64,000 bases of DNA from CALBPI01 sp039814545 (GTDB lineage Bacteria > Pseudomonadota > Gammaproteobacteria > Steroidobacterales > Woeseiaceae), in assembly GCA_039814545.1 (NCBI GenBank), contig JBCCBB010000004.1, positions 1 through 64,000 of the forward strand, written 5' to 3'. A program made the position numbers and the translations under genes. This document shows positions 32,546 through 41,640 of the stretch, piece after piece. The notes under the pieces are model-generated. The model worked only from the letters and a program-made list of their open reading frames with translations. It did not search any database and was not told the DNA's origin. Position 1 is the stretch's first letter. The number at the start of each line of letters is the position of its first letter.

Positions 32546-33366
32546 CCGTGCGACGCCGCCCGCAGCAGCTCATTCAGTCCGACACGCTTGCGCGTCTTCT
32601 CGTCGACGCGTTTGACGATGATTGCCGCATAAAGAGAATAGCGCCCGTCATGTGAGGGCAGGCTGCCCGGTACCACAACGCTCCCGGCGGGCACGCGGCC
32701 GTAGTGCACCTCGTTCGTATCCCGGTCGAAGATGCGCGTGCTCTGCCCGATGTACACACCCATCGACAGCACGGCGCCGCGCTCGACAATGACGCCTTCG
32801 ACGACCTCGGACCGGGCGCCGATAAAGCAGTCATCTTCGATGATCGTGGGCGTCGCCTGCAGGGGCTCGAGCACGCCGCCAATGCCGACACCACCCGACA
32901 GGTGGACATTGCTGCCTATCTGCGCGCAGCTACCCACGGTCGCCCAGGTGTCCACCATCGTGCCGCTGCCAATGTAGGCGCCAATGTTGGTGTAGGAGGG
33001 CATCAGAACGACATCGGGTGCGACGTAGGCGCCTTGGCGAACCTGTGCGTCCGGTACAACACGAACGCCGTCGCGCGAAAAGTCCTCGGCCGTGTAGTCC
33101 GCGTACTTGAGCGGCACTTTGTCGTAATAGGGGTTGGGCGCGTGCTCAATGCGCGCGTTGTCGCGCAGACGAAACGACAGCAGCACGGCTTTCTTCAGCC
33201 ACTCGTTGACCTGCCAGTCGCCATCGACGGGCTCCGCAACCCGGGCCTCGCCGCGGTCGAGCAGCCCGATGGCGGCATCGACGGCGTCGCGCAACGCGGC
33301 ATTCGTCCTGTCGATGGTGTCGCGCGCCTCCCAGGCGGCCTCAATGGTGTCGATGATCGCCTGCAT
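32542..33366 (-). CDS. dapD: 2,3,4,5-tetrahydropyridine-2,6-dicarboxylate N-succinyltransferase
   Basis: This 274-residue enzyme starts at MQAIIDTIEAAWEARD, with AAGGAG upstream. It transfers succinyl from succinyl-CoA to tetrahydrodipicolinate in the lysine/DAP pathway. The N-terminal helical domain is followed by left-handed beta-helix hexapeptides (GAYVAPDVVLMPSY, GSGTMVDTWATVG, GVGIGGVLEP), and the length equals E. coli DapD (274). The reading frame extends further upstream without a stop, but that part is only a shadow of dapC. Confidence 0.95.
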   Translation of the reverse strand: MQAIIDTIEAAWEARDTIDRTNAALRDAVDAAIGLLDRGEARVAEPVDGDWQVNEWLKKAVLLSFRLRDNARIEHAPNPYYDKVPLKYADYTAEDFSRDGVRVVPDAQVRQGAYVAPDVVLMPSYTNIGAYIGSGTMVDTWATVGSCAQIGSNVHLSGGVGIGGVLEPLQATPTIIEDDCFIGARSEVVEGVIVERGAVLSMGVYIGQSTRIFDRDTNEVHYGRVPAGSVVVPGSLPSHDGRYSLYAAIIVKRVDEKTRKRVGLNELLRAASHG

Positions 33367-33370
33367 GGCG

Positions 33371-34573
33371 TCAGTCTCCTTGGTTTGCTTCGAAGTTGGC
33401 CACGCGCTGGATGGCCTCGAGTGTTTGTTCGGGTGTCGCGACCAGTGACAGTCGCACGTAGCCTTCACCCGGGTTGCGGCCGTCGACCGTGCGCGCGAGG
33501 TAGCGCCCTGGCACAACCGTGACGCCGGTACTCGCGTACAGCTGTCGCGTCCATTCGGTTTCGTCCCCGCCGACGGGCAGCCACACGTAGAACGTCGCGG
33601 CCGGTGTGTCGACCGGCCAGTGGGTCGCGAGCACGGGCAGTGCTTGCGCGTACTTGGCATTGTATTGCGTGCGATTGTCTGCGACATGCGCGTCGTCGTT
33701 CCAGGCCGCAATGCTGGCCGCCTGCACGGCCAGCGACATCGAGCATCCATGGTAGGTACGGTAGCGCCCGTAGTCGCTGATGAGCGCAGCATCGCCGGCC
33801 ACGAATCCCGAACGCATACCGGGCAGGTTGGAGCGTTTCGAGAGGCTGTGGAACACGAGCACCCGCTCGAATGCGTCGTTGCCCAACGCCGCGGCCGCAC
33901 TAAGCATTGATACGGGTGGTGTAGCGCGGTAGAGCTCGATGTAGCACTCATCCGTGAGCACGATGAAGTCATGTCGCTGCGCCAGTTCGACGAGGCGCTT
34001 CAGATACTCGAGATCGGCAACCGTGCCACAGGGATTAACGGGATTGCAGAGGTAGAACAGGCGCGCGCGGTCGAAACGCTCGGGCGCGATCGCATCCAGG
34101 TCAGGCAGAAAATTGTTGCCCGCTGTGACGTTGAGGTAGTCCGGCGCAGCCCCCGCAAGCAAGGCCGCGCCTTCATAGATCTGATAGAACGGGTTGGGCA
34201 TAAGTACGGTTTGCCCCGCGCCCGCGTGGCAAAACACCTGCGCCGCCGCGAACAGCGCTTCGCGAGTTCCCGTGACCGGCTGCACCATGCGCGCGGGATC
34301 GACCGTGACGTTGAAGCGACGCGCGAGCCAGTCGGTACAGGCGCTTCGCAGTTCATCACTACCGCGAATGGTCGGGTAGCGTGAGACGCCGTCAACCAGG
34401 GCATCCCGATACGCGGCCAGCGCGACTTCGGGTGGCGTGTGTCGCGGCTCGCCAATAGACAGCGGAATCGGGGTTACGGAGGTCGGCGGTGTGTTGCCGC
34501 GGAGCAATGCGTCGAGCTTTTCGAACGGGTAGGGCGCAAGCGCGGCCATACCCGGGTTGGAGGGGTCCGTCAT
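33371..34573 (-). CDS. dapC: Succinyldiaminopimelate transaminase DapC
   Basis: This 400-residue fold-type I PLP aminotransferase has the cofactor Lys in FHSLSKRSNLPG, the pyridine-N Asp in LTDECYIELY and the substrate-carboxylate Arg near GYVRLSLVA. Its placement between dapD and glnD is the usual one for the gammaproteobacterial DapC, which converts N-succinyl-2-amino-6-oxopimelate with glutamate. It overlaps glnD by 4 bases and precedes dapD by 4. Confidence 0.92.
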   Translation of the reverse strand: MTDPSNPGMAALAPYPFEKLDALLRGNTPPTSVTPIPLSIGEPRHTPPEVALAAYRDALVDGVSRYPTIRGSDELRSACTDWLARRFNVTVDPARMVQPVTGTREALFAAAQVFCHAGAGQTVLMPNPFYQIYEGAALLAGAAPDYLNVTAGNNFLPDLDAIAPERFDRARLFYLCNPVNPCGTVADLEYLKRLVELAQRHDFIVLTDECYIELYRATPPVSMLSAAAALGNDAFERVLVFHSLSKRSNLPGMRSGFVAGDAALISDYGRYRTYHGCSMSLAVQAASIAAWNDDAHVADNRTQYNAKYAQALPVLATHWPVDTPAATFYVWLPVGGDETEWTRQLYASTGVTVVPGRYLARTVDGRNPGEGYVRLSLVATPEQTLEAIQRVANFEANQGD

Positions 34574-37260
34574 ACGCGGATCGTCTGACTTACGACGAGG
34601 CTTTCGTCGACACCTTGCAGCAGCGCCTCGCGCAACGCATCGCAGTGTGCCTCGCTTAGTGGCTCGTCGTTTTCGTCGGTGAGGTAGAACACGTCTTCGG
34701 CGCGCTCACCGATGGTCACGATCTTGGCCATGACGATGTAGACCTTACAGTCGATGAGCGTCTCGCCAACGCGCATGAGCAGGCCCGGGTGGTCGGCACA
34801 GGTCAGCTCCATGACCGTGAAGTGGCCTGTGGGGTCGGGTCGGAATGTGATGCGCGTGAGGGTGTCGAACATACGCTGACGACGCGATGCCTTGCGACTG
34901 ACGCTGGGGACCACGTCTTCGCGGCGCTCGGCGATCGGCAACAGTCGCTCGTAGACATCAGTGAGTTTTTCCTCATTGATATCTGCGCCATCGAAATCGA
35001 CAACAATGTAGGTGTCGAGGCTGTAGCCATTGTTGATGGGCTCGATACGTGCGTCGAGTACCGAGAGCCCCAGCTCGTCGAGGCCTGCTGTGACTGCCGC
35101 GAACGTGTGATGGGTGTGCGGTGTGTAGAGCATGATCGCCAGGCCGCTGGCATCCGTTCGTGTTACCACATCAAGCTGCGAGGTATCGAGCCCGGCCCGC
35201 GCCAGTGCGCGCGTATGCCACGCGATTTCGTCGGCCTCGTGGCGCAGGAAATAGTCATTGGGCAACGCGCGCCACACGATGTCGAGCTCGGCATCGGTAA
35301 CACTCGCGCCGATCGCCGTGCGGGCAGCATCACGGGTCGATTCGATCAACGCCTGGCGTTCGAGCGGGTTCTCGAGACCGCGCTCGAGGGCCTGACGTGT
35401 GGCCTCGTAGAGGTCGCGGAACAACTTCGACTTCCAGGACGTCCACATCGCCGGATTGGTGCCGCGCACATCGGCCACGGTGAGCAGGTACAGGTGGTCG
35501 AGCCGGCGCTTGTTCCCCACAAGGTTGGCAAACCGTGCAATGACGTCAGGGTCGCTCAGATCTTTTTTCTGTGCCGTCATCGACAACACCAGGTGGTGCT
35601 GGACGAGCCAGGACACGAGCTGTGCGTCCTCTTCGGACAGGCCGTGTTCGCGACAGAATGCCAGCGCGTCTATGGCGCCGAGTTCAGAATGATCGCCGCC
35701 GCGCCCCTTGGCAATGTCGTGGAACAAGCCCGATAAAACGACGAGCGCCTGATCCTCGATGTCTTTCATGACCGCCGTGCAATGGGGAAACTCCGACTCA
35801 TGGCGCGGCGACGTGAAGCGGCGCGTATTGCTGACAACAAACAGTGTGTGCTCGTCGACCGTGTAGGCGTGGAACAGGTCGTACTGCATGCGCCCGACGA
35901 TGCGGCCAAATGCCGGGATGTAGAGACCGAGAACCCCGTAGCGGTTCATGCGGCGCAACTCGCGCGTCACACCGCTGGGCGCGCGCAACAGGTCGAGGAA
36001 CAAGCGGTGGTTGCGCGGGTGCTGGCGAAATTGCTCGTCAATAAGATGCAGACTGCGTCGTACGAGTCCCAGCGTGCGCGCGCTGACACCGCGCAGGTCG
36101 GGGTGGTCCTGCATGCAACGGAACAGCTCGAGCAGTGCGGACGGGTTACGCGCGAAGACGTCGTCGTGCGCCACCTGCAAGTAACCGTTATCCGAGACAA
36201 ACTGGTGGTCGATGGGAACTGGCGCGGCATCTTGCGGCAGCAAAATGTCTTCTTCAAAGCGCTGCAGCAGCATCTCGTTAAGTCGCGACAGCTCCATGAC
36301 CGTGCGGTAGTAGCGCTGCATCATCTGCTCGACGCCGAGCGTGAAGCGCGCGTCCTCGTAGCCCAGCAGTTCGGCCAGGGATTTTTGGTGGTCGAACAGC
36401 AAGCGATCCTCGCGACGACCGACGAGGGTGTGCAGGCCGTAGCGCACGGTCCAGAGAAAATGCTGACACTCGACGAGTCGCTGGTGCTGGCCTTCCGTCA
36501 GGAAGCCGTGATCGACGAGCTCAGCAAAACTCTCCGCGCCGAAATGCCGCTTGGCCACCCAGCCAATCATCTGGACGTCTCGCAATCCGCCCGGACTGCC
36601 CTTCACATTGGGCTCCAGGTTGTAACCTGTGTCGTCGTAACGCCGGTGGCGTGCAATCTGTTCGTCGCGCTTGGCGCGGAAAAAGTCGGTGGAAGGCCAG
36701 ATGGACGCCGGTCCTGTGGCCGCGCCCATGGCTTCGAACAGGGCGTCGGGCCCCTCCAGCAGGCGTGCTTCCATGAGCGTGGTGGCCACCGTGACATCGT
36801 CAACGGCCGCTTCGCGACACTGTTCGACCGTCCGTACGCTGTGGCCAACCTCGAGGCCGCTGTCCCAGAGTGCGGTGACAAACTCGGCGGCGGGACCCGT
36901 ATCGCTGCGGTCGTCTGCGAGCAGCAGCATCACATCGATATCGGACCCCGGATGAAGTTCGCCACGACCGTAGCCGCCGACGGCGACGAGCGCGATCTCG
37001 CTGGCGTTGACGTGGCAGTGCCGCCAGAGGCGGCGAAGCAGGGCATCAATGAGTCCCGCGTGCGCGGCGACGAGGGCTTCGACCGATTCGGCGGCACGAA
37101 ACCGCGCCGCAAGCGCCTGCTTGGCCGCCGCAAGCGGCTCTCGGCAGGCGGATACCGTAAACGGCTCAAGCCCTTCGAGCACAGACACAAACCCCGCCAC
37201 CGTGTCATCGACCCGCGCCTGGGGCCTGCGCTGACGCGTTTCGCCGCTGACCAGCATCAA
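34570..37260 (-). CDS. glnD: Bifunctional uridylyltransferase/uridylyl-removing enzyme GlnD
   Basis: This 896-residue nitrogen sensor modifies PII proteins. The N-terminal nucleotidyltransferase domain carries GGYGRGELHPGSDIDV with the metal-binding Asp pair. The central HD domain (LFHDIAKGRGGDHSELG) removes UMP. Two C-terminal ACT domains (around FAAVTAGLDELGLSVLDA and FTVMELTCADHPGLLMRVG) sense glutamine. The length matches E. coli GlnD (890). It lies 9 bases after map and is coupled to dapC. Confidence 0.96.
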   Translation of the reverse strand: MMLVSGETRQRRPQARVDDTVAGFVSVLEGLEPFTVSACREPLAAAKQALAARFRAAESVEALVAAHAGLIDALLRRLWRHCHVNASEIALVAVGGYGRGELHPGSDIDVMLLLADDRSDTGPAAEFVTALWDSGLEVGHSVRTVEQCREAAVDDVTVATTLMEARLLEGPDALFEAMGAATGPASIWPSTDFFRAKRDEQIARHRRYDDTGYNLEPNVKGSPGGLRDVQMIGWVAKRHFGAESFAELVDHGFLTEGQHQRLVECQHFLWTVRYGLHTLVGRREDRLLFDHQKSLAELLGYEDARFTLGVEQMMQRYYRTVMELSRLNEMLLQRFEEDILLPQDAAPVPIDHQFVSDNGYLQVAHDDVFARNPSALLELFRCMQDHPDLRGVSARTLGLVRRSLHLIDEQFRQHPRNHRLFLDLLRAPSGVTRELRRMNRYGVLGLYIPAFGRIVGRMQYDLFHAYTVDEHTLFVVSNTRRFTSPRHESEFPHCTAVMKDIEDQALVVLSGLFHDIAKGRGGDHSELGAIDALAFCREHGLSEEDAQLVSWLVQHHLVLSMTAQKKDLSDPDVIARFANLVGNKRRLDHLYLLTVADVRGTNPAMWTSWKSKLFRDLYEATRQALERGLENPLERQALIESTRDAARTAIGASVTDAELDIVWRALPNDYFLRHEADEIAWHTRALARAGLDTSQLDVVTRTDASGLAIMLYTPHTHHTFAAVTAGLDELGLSVLDARIEPINNGYSLDTYIVVDFDGADINEEKLTDVYERLLPIAERREDVVPSVSRKASRRQRMFDTLTRITFRPDPTGHFTVMELTCADHPGLLMRVGETLIDCKVYIVMAKIVTIGERAEDVFYLTDENDEPLSEAHCDALREALLQGVDESLVVSQTIRV

Positions 37261-37269
37261 CGCTCCCCT

Positions 37270-38067
37270 TCAGGCTGCGTTGGCCTGGTCGCGCTCATTC
37301 GCGCCCAGGGTAAGGATCTCGAAACCCGTTTCGGTGACGAGCACCGTGTGTTCCCACTGCGTCGACAGGGAGTGGTCTTTAGTGACCACGGTCCAGCCAT
37401 CTGGCAGCAGTTTCGTGTGGCGCTTGCCGGCATTGACCATGGGCTCAACCGTGAAGGTCATACCCGGCTCGAGCATGAGGCCCGTGCCCGGCTTGCCGAA
37501 ATGCACCACTTGCGGGTCCTCGTGGAAGCCTTGCCCGATCCCGTGACCGCAGTATTCACGCACGACGGAACAGCGGTTGGCCTCGACAAAAGTCTGGATG
37601 GCGTGGCCGATATCGCCCAGGTGTTTGCCAGGCGCGATCTGGTGGATGCCGCGCATCATGGACTCGTGGCAAATCCTGGCCAAGCGCTCGGCCTGCAGTT
37701 TGGGCTTGCCCACGAGGAACATGCGGCTCGTATCGCCGTGCCAACCGTCTTTGATGACCGTGATGTCGATATTGAGCGCATCGCCGTTGCGCAGCTTGCG
37801 ATCTGAGGGGATACCGTGGCAGATGACGTGGTTCAGTGAGGTGCAGATCGACTTCGGGAAGGGCACGGGGCCGCCACCACGATAATTGAGCGGCGCCGGT
37901 ATCGCGTCCTGCACCTCTGTAATGTAGCGGTGACAGATGTCGTTGAGCTCGTCTGTCGTGATGCCGGGCTTAACATAATCCGTGATCATGTCGAGCACAT
38001 CGGCTGCCAGACGGCCCGCAATCCGCATCTTGTCTTGCTGCTCGGCGTTCTTGATCGTGACCGGCAT
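37270..38067 (-). CDS. map: Methionine aminopeptidase, type I
   Basis: This 265-residue enzyme starts at MPVTIKNAEQQDKMR with AGGAA upstream; longer in-frame extensions lack family support. Type I MAP features are CTSLNHVICHGIP, GDALNIDITVIKDGWHGDTS (the two metal Asp residues), GHGIGQGFHEDPQV with the metal His and catalytic His, and the Glu residues of FTVEPMVN and WEHTVLV. It removes initiator methionine. It is divergent from rpsB. Confidence 0.96.
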   Translation of the reverse strand: MPVTIKNAEQQDKMRIAGRLAADVLDMITDYVKPGITTDELNDICHRYITEVQDAIPAPLNYRGGGPVPFPKSICTSLNHVICHGIPSDRKLRNGDALNIDITVIKDGWHGDTSRMFLVGKPKLQAERLARICHESMMRGIHQIAPGKHLGDIGHAIQTFVEANRCSVVREYCGHGIGQGFHEDPQVVHFGKPGTGLMLEPGMTFTVEPMVNAGKRHTKLLPDGWTVVTKDHSLSTQWEHTVLVTETGFEILTLGANERDQANAA

Positions 38068-38168
38068 GCCTGTTCCTGTTATTTGCGTTGATGATCCGCG
38101 GCGTCCAACGCCCCGGTGGCCGTGCTGCCCCGGCCCGCCTGGCGCTGGCACACGCCCGGGCTCTGTGC

Positions 38169-38343
38169 TATAAAGCGCGCGCCGAGAGGGGCACAGACGG
38201 CCTGCAGTATTGCCTGCCGTCCTGCGCCCAGCTCGTAATTCTAACTATTCCACACCTATATCGACACCCGGTGCTGGGTGCCCCGCCGAAAAAGGGGTTG
38301 CACTTGGGGGATATAGGGAGGCTTAACCCTTAAGGAGACTTCC
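38169..38343 (+). promoter_or_regulatory. rpsB promoter and structured leader, candidate S2 autoregulatory element
   Basis: A -10 (TATAAA, 38169-38174) with a weak -35 (TGGCAC, 17-base spacing) would give a leader of about 160 bases. The leader holds small hairpins, CACCC/GGGTG (38265-38280) and CCCC/GGGG (38281-38297), then AGGGAGGCTTAACCCT just before AAGGAG and the ATG. Ribosomal protein S2 represses its own rpsB-tsf message in gammaproteobacteria through a leader of this general kind; exact homology is not verified here. Confidence 0.45.
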
Positions 38344-39261
38344 ATGGCCGACGTCACCATGCGTCAGATGCTGGAAGCGGGCGTTCATTTCGGACATCAG
38401 ACCCGCTACTGGAACCCGAAAATGGCCCCGTTCATTTTCGGCGATCGCAACAAGATTCATATCGTTAACCTCGAACGTACGCTGCCCCTGTTCCGCGAAG
38501 CGCTGAACTATGTGAGCGGCCTGGCGGCTGATGGCGGCAACATCCTGTTCGTGGGCACCAAGCGGTCCGCGCGCGACACGATCGGCGAAGAAGCGCGCCG
38601 TTGTGGCATGCCGTTCGTCAATTACCGTTGGCTCGGCGGCATGCTGACCAACTTCAAGACCATCCGTCAGTCGATCAAGCGCCTCAAGGAGCTGGAGAGC
38701 CTGGGCGAAGGTGGCATGGTCGAGTCGCTGACCAAGAAAGAACTGCTCAACCTGGAGCGCGAGCGCGAGAAGCTCGAGCGCAGCCTGGGCGGCATCAAGG
38801 ACATGGGCGGCCTGCCGGACGCCATGTTCGTGGTCGACGTGGGGCACGAGAACATCGCCATCGACGAAGCACGCAAGCTCGGTATTCCGATCGTTGCCGT
38901 CGTCGACACGAACTGCGCACCCGACGGAATCGACTACGTGATTCCGGGTAACGATGACGCCATGCGCGCCATCAAACTTTACTCCACGGCAATCGCTGAC
39001 GCCGTGCTCGACGGCCGCGCTACGGCGCCGCAGGCAGTGTTGGGCGACGACGACTTCGTCGAGCTCGATGAAGAAGGCAACGTTCGCAAGGCGGGTGGCA
39101 AGGGTCGTGGTGGCCGCAAGCCGGCTGCAAAGCCTGCAAAGGCTGCAGAGCCAGCCGCAGCGGAGCCAGCGGCAGCTGAGCCCGCCGCGGCGGAAGCGCC
39201 CGAGCCGGCGGCCGAGGCCGAAGCGCCTGCCGCTGAAAGCGACGCTAGCACCGACGCCTGA
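38344..39261 (+). CDS. rpsB: 30S ribosomal protein S2 with long acidic Ala/Pro/Glu tail
   Basis: This protein has 305 residues. The first ~240 are canonical S2: MRQMLEAGVHFGHQTRYWNP, VNYRWLGGMLTNFKTI, and IPIVAVVDTNCAPDGIDYVIP in segments. The start is supported by AAGGAG. Beyond the ~241-residue E. coli length is a tail of about 60 residues, first basic (KGRGGRKPAAK) and then a low-complexity run of AEPAA repeats ending in DASTDA. S2 sits at the 30S neck and recruits S1. The tail should be disordered. rpsB is followed by tsf, the universal arrangement. Confidence 0.97.
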   Translation: MADVTMRQMLEAGVHFGHQTRYWNPKMAPFIFGDRNKIHIVNLERTLPLFREALNYVSGLAADGGNILFVGTKRSARDTIGEEARRCGMPFVNYRWLGGMLTNFKTIRQSIKRLKELESLGEGGMVESLTKKELLNLEREREKLERSLGGIKDMGGLPDAMFVVDVGHENIAIDEARKLGIPIVAVVDTNCAPDGIDYVIPGNDDAMRAIKLYSTAIADAVLDGRATAPQAVLGDDDFVELDEEGNVRKAGGKGRGGRKPAAKPAKAAEPAAAEPAAAEPAAAEAPEPAAEAEAPAAESDASTDA

Positions 39262-39287
39262 GGCTCTGCCGCAGGGCAATCTGACAC

Positions 39288-39313
39288 GCTGCCGGGAACA
39301 ACGTCCCGGCAGC
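39288..39313 (+). terminator. Strong hairpin between rpsB and tsf, probable partial attenuator
   Basis: GCTGCCGGGA (39288-39297) and TCCCGGCAGC (39304-39313) form a perfect 10-bp stem with a 6-base loop. No U-run follows, so it probably sets the S2:EF-Ts ratio by partial termination, processing or mRNA stability rather than full termination. Confidence 0.6.
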
Positions 39314-39340
39314 CTCTAACACCAATACGAGGTAACACTC

Positions 39341-40228
39341 ATGGCTATCACCGCAGCAATGGTCAAAGAACTGCGTGAGCGTACGGGCGTCGGCATGATG
39401 GAGTGCAAGAAGGCACTTGTTAAAGCCGACGGCGACATGGAAGCGGCAGCACAGCTGCTGCGCGAGTCGGGCCAGGCCAAGGCCGACAAGAAGGCAGGCC
39501 GTGTGGCTGCTGAAGGTCGCATCATCGTGCGCCACGGCGACACGGCAGCGATCATCATCGAAGTGAACTGCGAAACCGACTTCGTGGCCGCCGACGATAA
39601 CTTCATCGACTTTGCCGACTCGGTCGCCGCGGTGGCTTTGGACCAGCGCCCGGCTGACGTCGATGCGCTGATGGCAGCTACGTTCGCCGACGGCGAAACG
39701 GTCGAAGCCACGCGCACGGCGCTTATCGCTAAGATCGGTGAGAACATCGGTGTACGTCGGTTCGACATCGTTGAAGCCGGCGACGGCGCACTGGCGAGCT
39801 ACACGCATGGCGTCCGCATCGGTGCGCTCGTGGCCGTGGCTGGTGGCGACGACGCGCTGGGCAAGGACCTTGCGATGCACGTGGCGGCCTCGTCGCCCGT
39901 GTGCGTCGACGAAGCTGGCGTCCCGCAGGACACCATCGACAGCGAACGCGCCATACTCGTGGAGCAGGCGAAAGGCAGCGGCAAACCCGACGAGATCATT
40001 GCGAAGATGGTTGACGGGCGTATGCGCAAGTTCCTGGGCGAGATCACGCTCGTGGGACAGCCCTTCGTCAAGGATCCCGACCAGACGGTCGGAAAACTCC
40101 TCAAACAGCACGGCGCGACGGTATCGAGTTTTGTGCGCTATGAGGTGGGCGAGGGCGTTGAAAAGAAAGAAGACAACTTCGCAGAAGAAGTCATGGCCCA
40201 GGTCGCTGCCGCACAGGGCAAGTCCTGA
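39341..40228 (+). CDS. tsf: Elongation factor Ts
   Basis: This 295-residue protein is the guanine-nucleotide exchange factor for EF-Tu. The N-terminal UBA-like domain (VKELRERTGVGMMECKKAL) and the TDFV motif in NCETDFVAADDNF (the EF-Tu-contacting segment) are intact. The core and C-terminal module (LVGQPFVKDP) complete the fold. The length is slightly above E. coli EF-Ts (283). It is the second gene of the rpsB operon, with GAGGTAA upstream of the ATG. Confidence 0.97.
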   Translation: MAITAAMVKELRERTGVGMMECKKALVKADGDMEAAAQLLRESGQAKADKKAGRVAAEGRIIVRHGDTAAIIIEVNCETDFVAADDNFIDFADSVAAVALDQRPADVDALMAATFADGETVEATRTALIAKIGENIGVRRFDIVEAGDGALASYTHGVRIGALVAVAGGDDALGKDLAMHVAASSPVCVDEAGVPQDTIDSERAILVEQAKGSGKPDEIIAKMVDGRMRKFLGEITLVGQPFVKDPDQTVGKLLKQHGATVSSFVRYEVGEGVEKKEDNFAEEVMAQVAAAQGKS

Positions 40229-40248
40229 AGCACTTCGCGATGACCGTT

Positions 40249-40284
40249 GGCGGCGGGCGCTGGGTTACACTGTCGCCCGCCGCC
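40249..40284 (+). repeat. Very GC-rich 11-bp hairpin between tsf and pyrH
   Basis: GGCGGCGGGCG (40249-40259) and CGCCCGCCGCC (40274-40284) form a perfect 11-bp stem. Its 14-base loop contains TACACT (40266-40271), a -10-like hexamer. It may act as a tsf terminator without a U-tail, as a promoter region for pyrH, or both. Confidence 0.5.
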
Positions 40285-40318
40285 GTTGCGGCCATGACAT
40301 CACGGAGGCCATCAACGC

Positions 40319-41044
40319 ATGAGTAAGAAGGCGGCACCGATCGCCAAGCGCGTCCTGCTGAAGCTCAGTGGCGAGGCGCTCATGGGGGATCTCAAATACG
40401 GCATCGCTCCGAACGTGATTGGCCGTATCGCGAGCGAAGTGGCCACGATCGTCAACATGGGGGTTGAGGTCGCCATTGTCATTGGCGGTGGGAACATCTT
40501 CCGCGGTGCGGGCCTGGCCCGTGCAGGCATGGACCGCGTCACGGGCGACCACATGGGCATGCTGGCCACGGTGATGAACGCGCTTGCGATCCAGGATGCG
40601 CTCGAACGACAGGAAGTCTACGCGCGGGTGATGTCTGCGCTGGCCATTAATGATGTCTGCGAGGACTACATCCGTCGACGCGCCATTCGGCACCTCGAAA
40701 AGGGCCGCGTCGTAGTGCTGGCCGCCGGTACGGGCAACCCGTTTTTCACAACCGATACGGCCGCAAGCCTGCGCGCCATCGAGATCGGTGCGGACCTGAT
40801 GCTCAAAGCCACAAAGGTCAACGGGGTGTACGACAGTGACCCCGCGACGAATCCAGACGCCGAGCAGCTGCCCGAAGTCAGTTTCGATCGTGTGCTCGCC
40901 GACCGGCTCAACGTCATGGATGCGACCGCGATTGTGATGTGCCGCGACAACGCGGTGCCGCTGCGTGTATTCGACATGACAGAACCCGACGCGCTGGTGC
41001 GTGTCATCGAGGGCGAGCCTCTCGGTACGCTCGTTACGGCCTGA
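40319..41044 (+). CDS. pyrH: Uridylate kinase
   Basis: This 241-residue amino-acid-kinase-fold enzyme phosphorylates UMP to UDP and is the usual hexameric bacterial UMP kinase (same length as E. coli). It has KRVLLKLSGEALMGD at the N-terminus, VIGGGNIFRG for the substrate phosphate, GTGNPFFTTDTAA, and MLKATKVNGVYDSDP. It lies in the conserved tsf-pyrH-frr order and feeds pyrimidine nucleotides, whose last step to CTP (pyrG) lies at 58018. Confidence 0.97.
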   Translation: MSKKAAPIAKRVLLKLSGEALMGDLKYGIAPNVIGRIASEVATIVNMGVEVAIVIGGGNIFRGAGLARAGMDRVTGDHMGMLATVMNALAIQDALERQEVYARVMSALAINDVCEDYIRRRAIRHLEKGRVVVLAAGTGNPFFTTDTAASLRAIEIGADLMLKATKVNGVYDSDPATNPDAEQLPEVSFDRVLADRLNVMDATAIVMCRDNAVPLRVFDMTEPDALVRVIEGEPLGTLVTA

Positions 41045-41070
41045 AGCCGGGACTGCCTGGGACACCCGAT

Positions 41071-41628
41071 ATGATTGAAGACATCAAAAAAGACGCCGCA
41101 GAGCGTATGGGCAAGAGCGTCGAGTCGCTTCGCGTCGAGCTGCAGAAGATTCGCACAGGACGTGCGCACACGAGTCTCCTTGATCACATTATGGTCGAGT
41201 ATTACGGCAGCGACGTGCCGCTAAACCAGGTCGCCAACCTGGGCGTCGAGGATGCTCGCACGCTCACCGTCACGCCATGGGAGAAGGACATGGTGGCGAA
41301 GGTTGAGAAGGCCATCATGAATTCTGACCTCGGCCTTAACCCGGCATCCGCCGGAACCGTGATTCGCGTGCCCCTGCCGCCGTTGACAGAAGAACGTCGT
41401 AAAGACCTGATCCGCATCGTACGCAACGAGGCGGAGGGCGGTCGCGTTGCGATCCGCAATATCCGCCGAGACGCGCTCAACGATTTCAAGGACCTGCTTA
41501 AGGAAAAGGAAATTGGCGAAGACGATGAGCGACGCGCCGCGGACGACGTGCAAACCCTGACCGATACCTACGTCGGCCAGGTGGACGCGTTGCTGTCCGA
41601 GAAAGAAACCGAACTTATGGAAATCTGA
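41071..41628 (+). CDS. frr: Ribosome recycling factor
   Basis: This 185-residue protein has the normal length. The start MIEDIKKDAAERMGKSVESL is chosen over an extension that overlaps pyrH. Domain I helices contain KIRTGRAHTSLLDHI, and domain II contains VTPWEKDMVAKVEKAI. With EF-G it splits post-termination ribosomes. It is in the standard pyrH-frr-uppS order. Confidence 0.97.
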   Translation: MIEDIKKDAAERMGKSVESLRVELQKIRTGRAHTSLLDHIMVEYYGSDVPLNQVANLGVEDARTLTVTPWEKDMVAKVEKAIMNSDLGLNPASAGTVIRVPLPPLTEERRKDLIRIVRNEAEGGRVAIRNIRRDALNDFKDLLKEKEIGEDDERRAADDVQTLTDTYVGQVDALLSEKETELMEI

Positions 41629-41640
41629 GTCACTCGGACC

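Noticed and set aside
32542..33972. Long frame suggesting DapD fused to ~200 extra N-terminal residues
   Set aside because: The upstream part is antisense-like low-complexity sequence lying entirely over dapC; DapD has its own ATG, ribosome binding site and the exact family length from 33366.
35782..37806. 674-residue plus-strand open frame opposite glnD and map
   Set aside because: It is the antisense shadow of two clearly conserved genes in GC-rich DNA, with no recognisable domain and a composition typical of reverse-frame readings.
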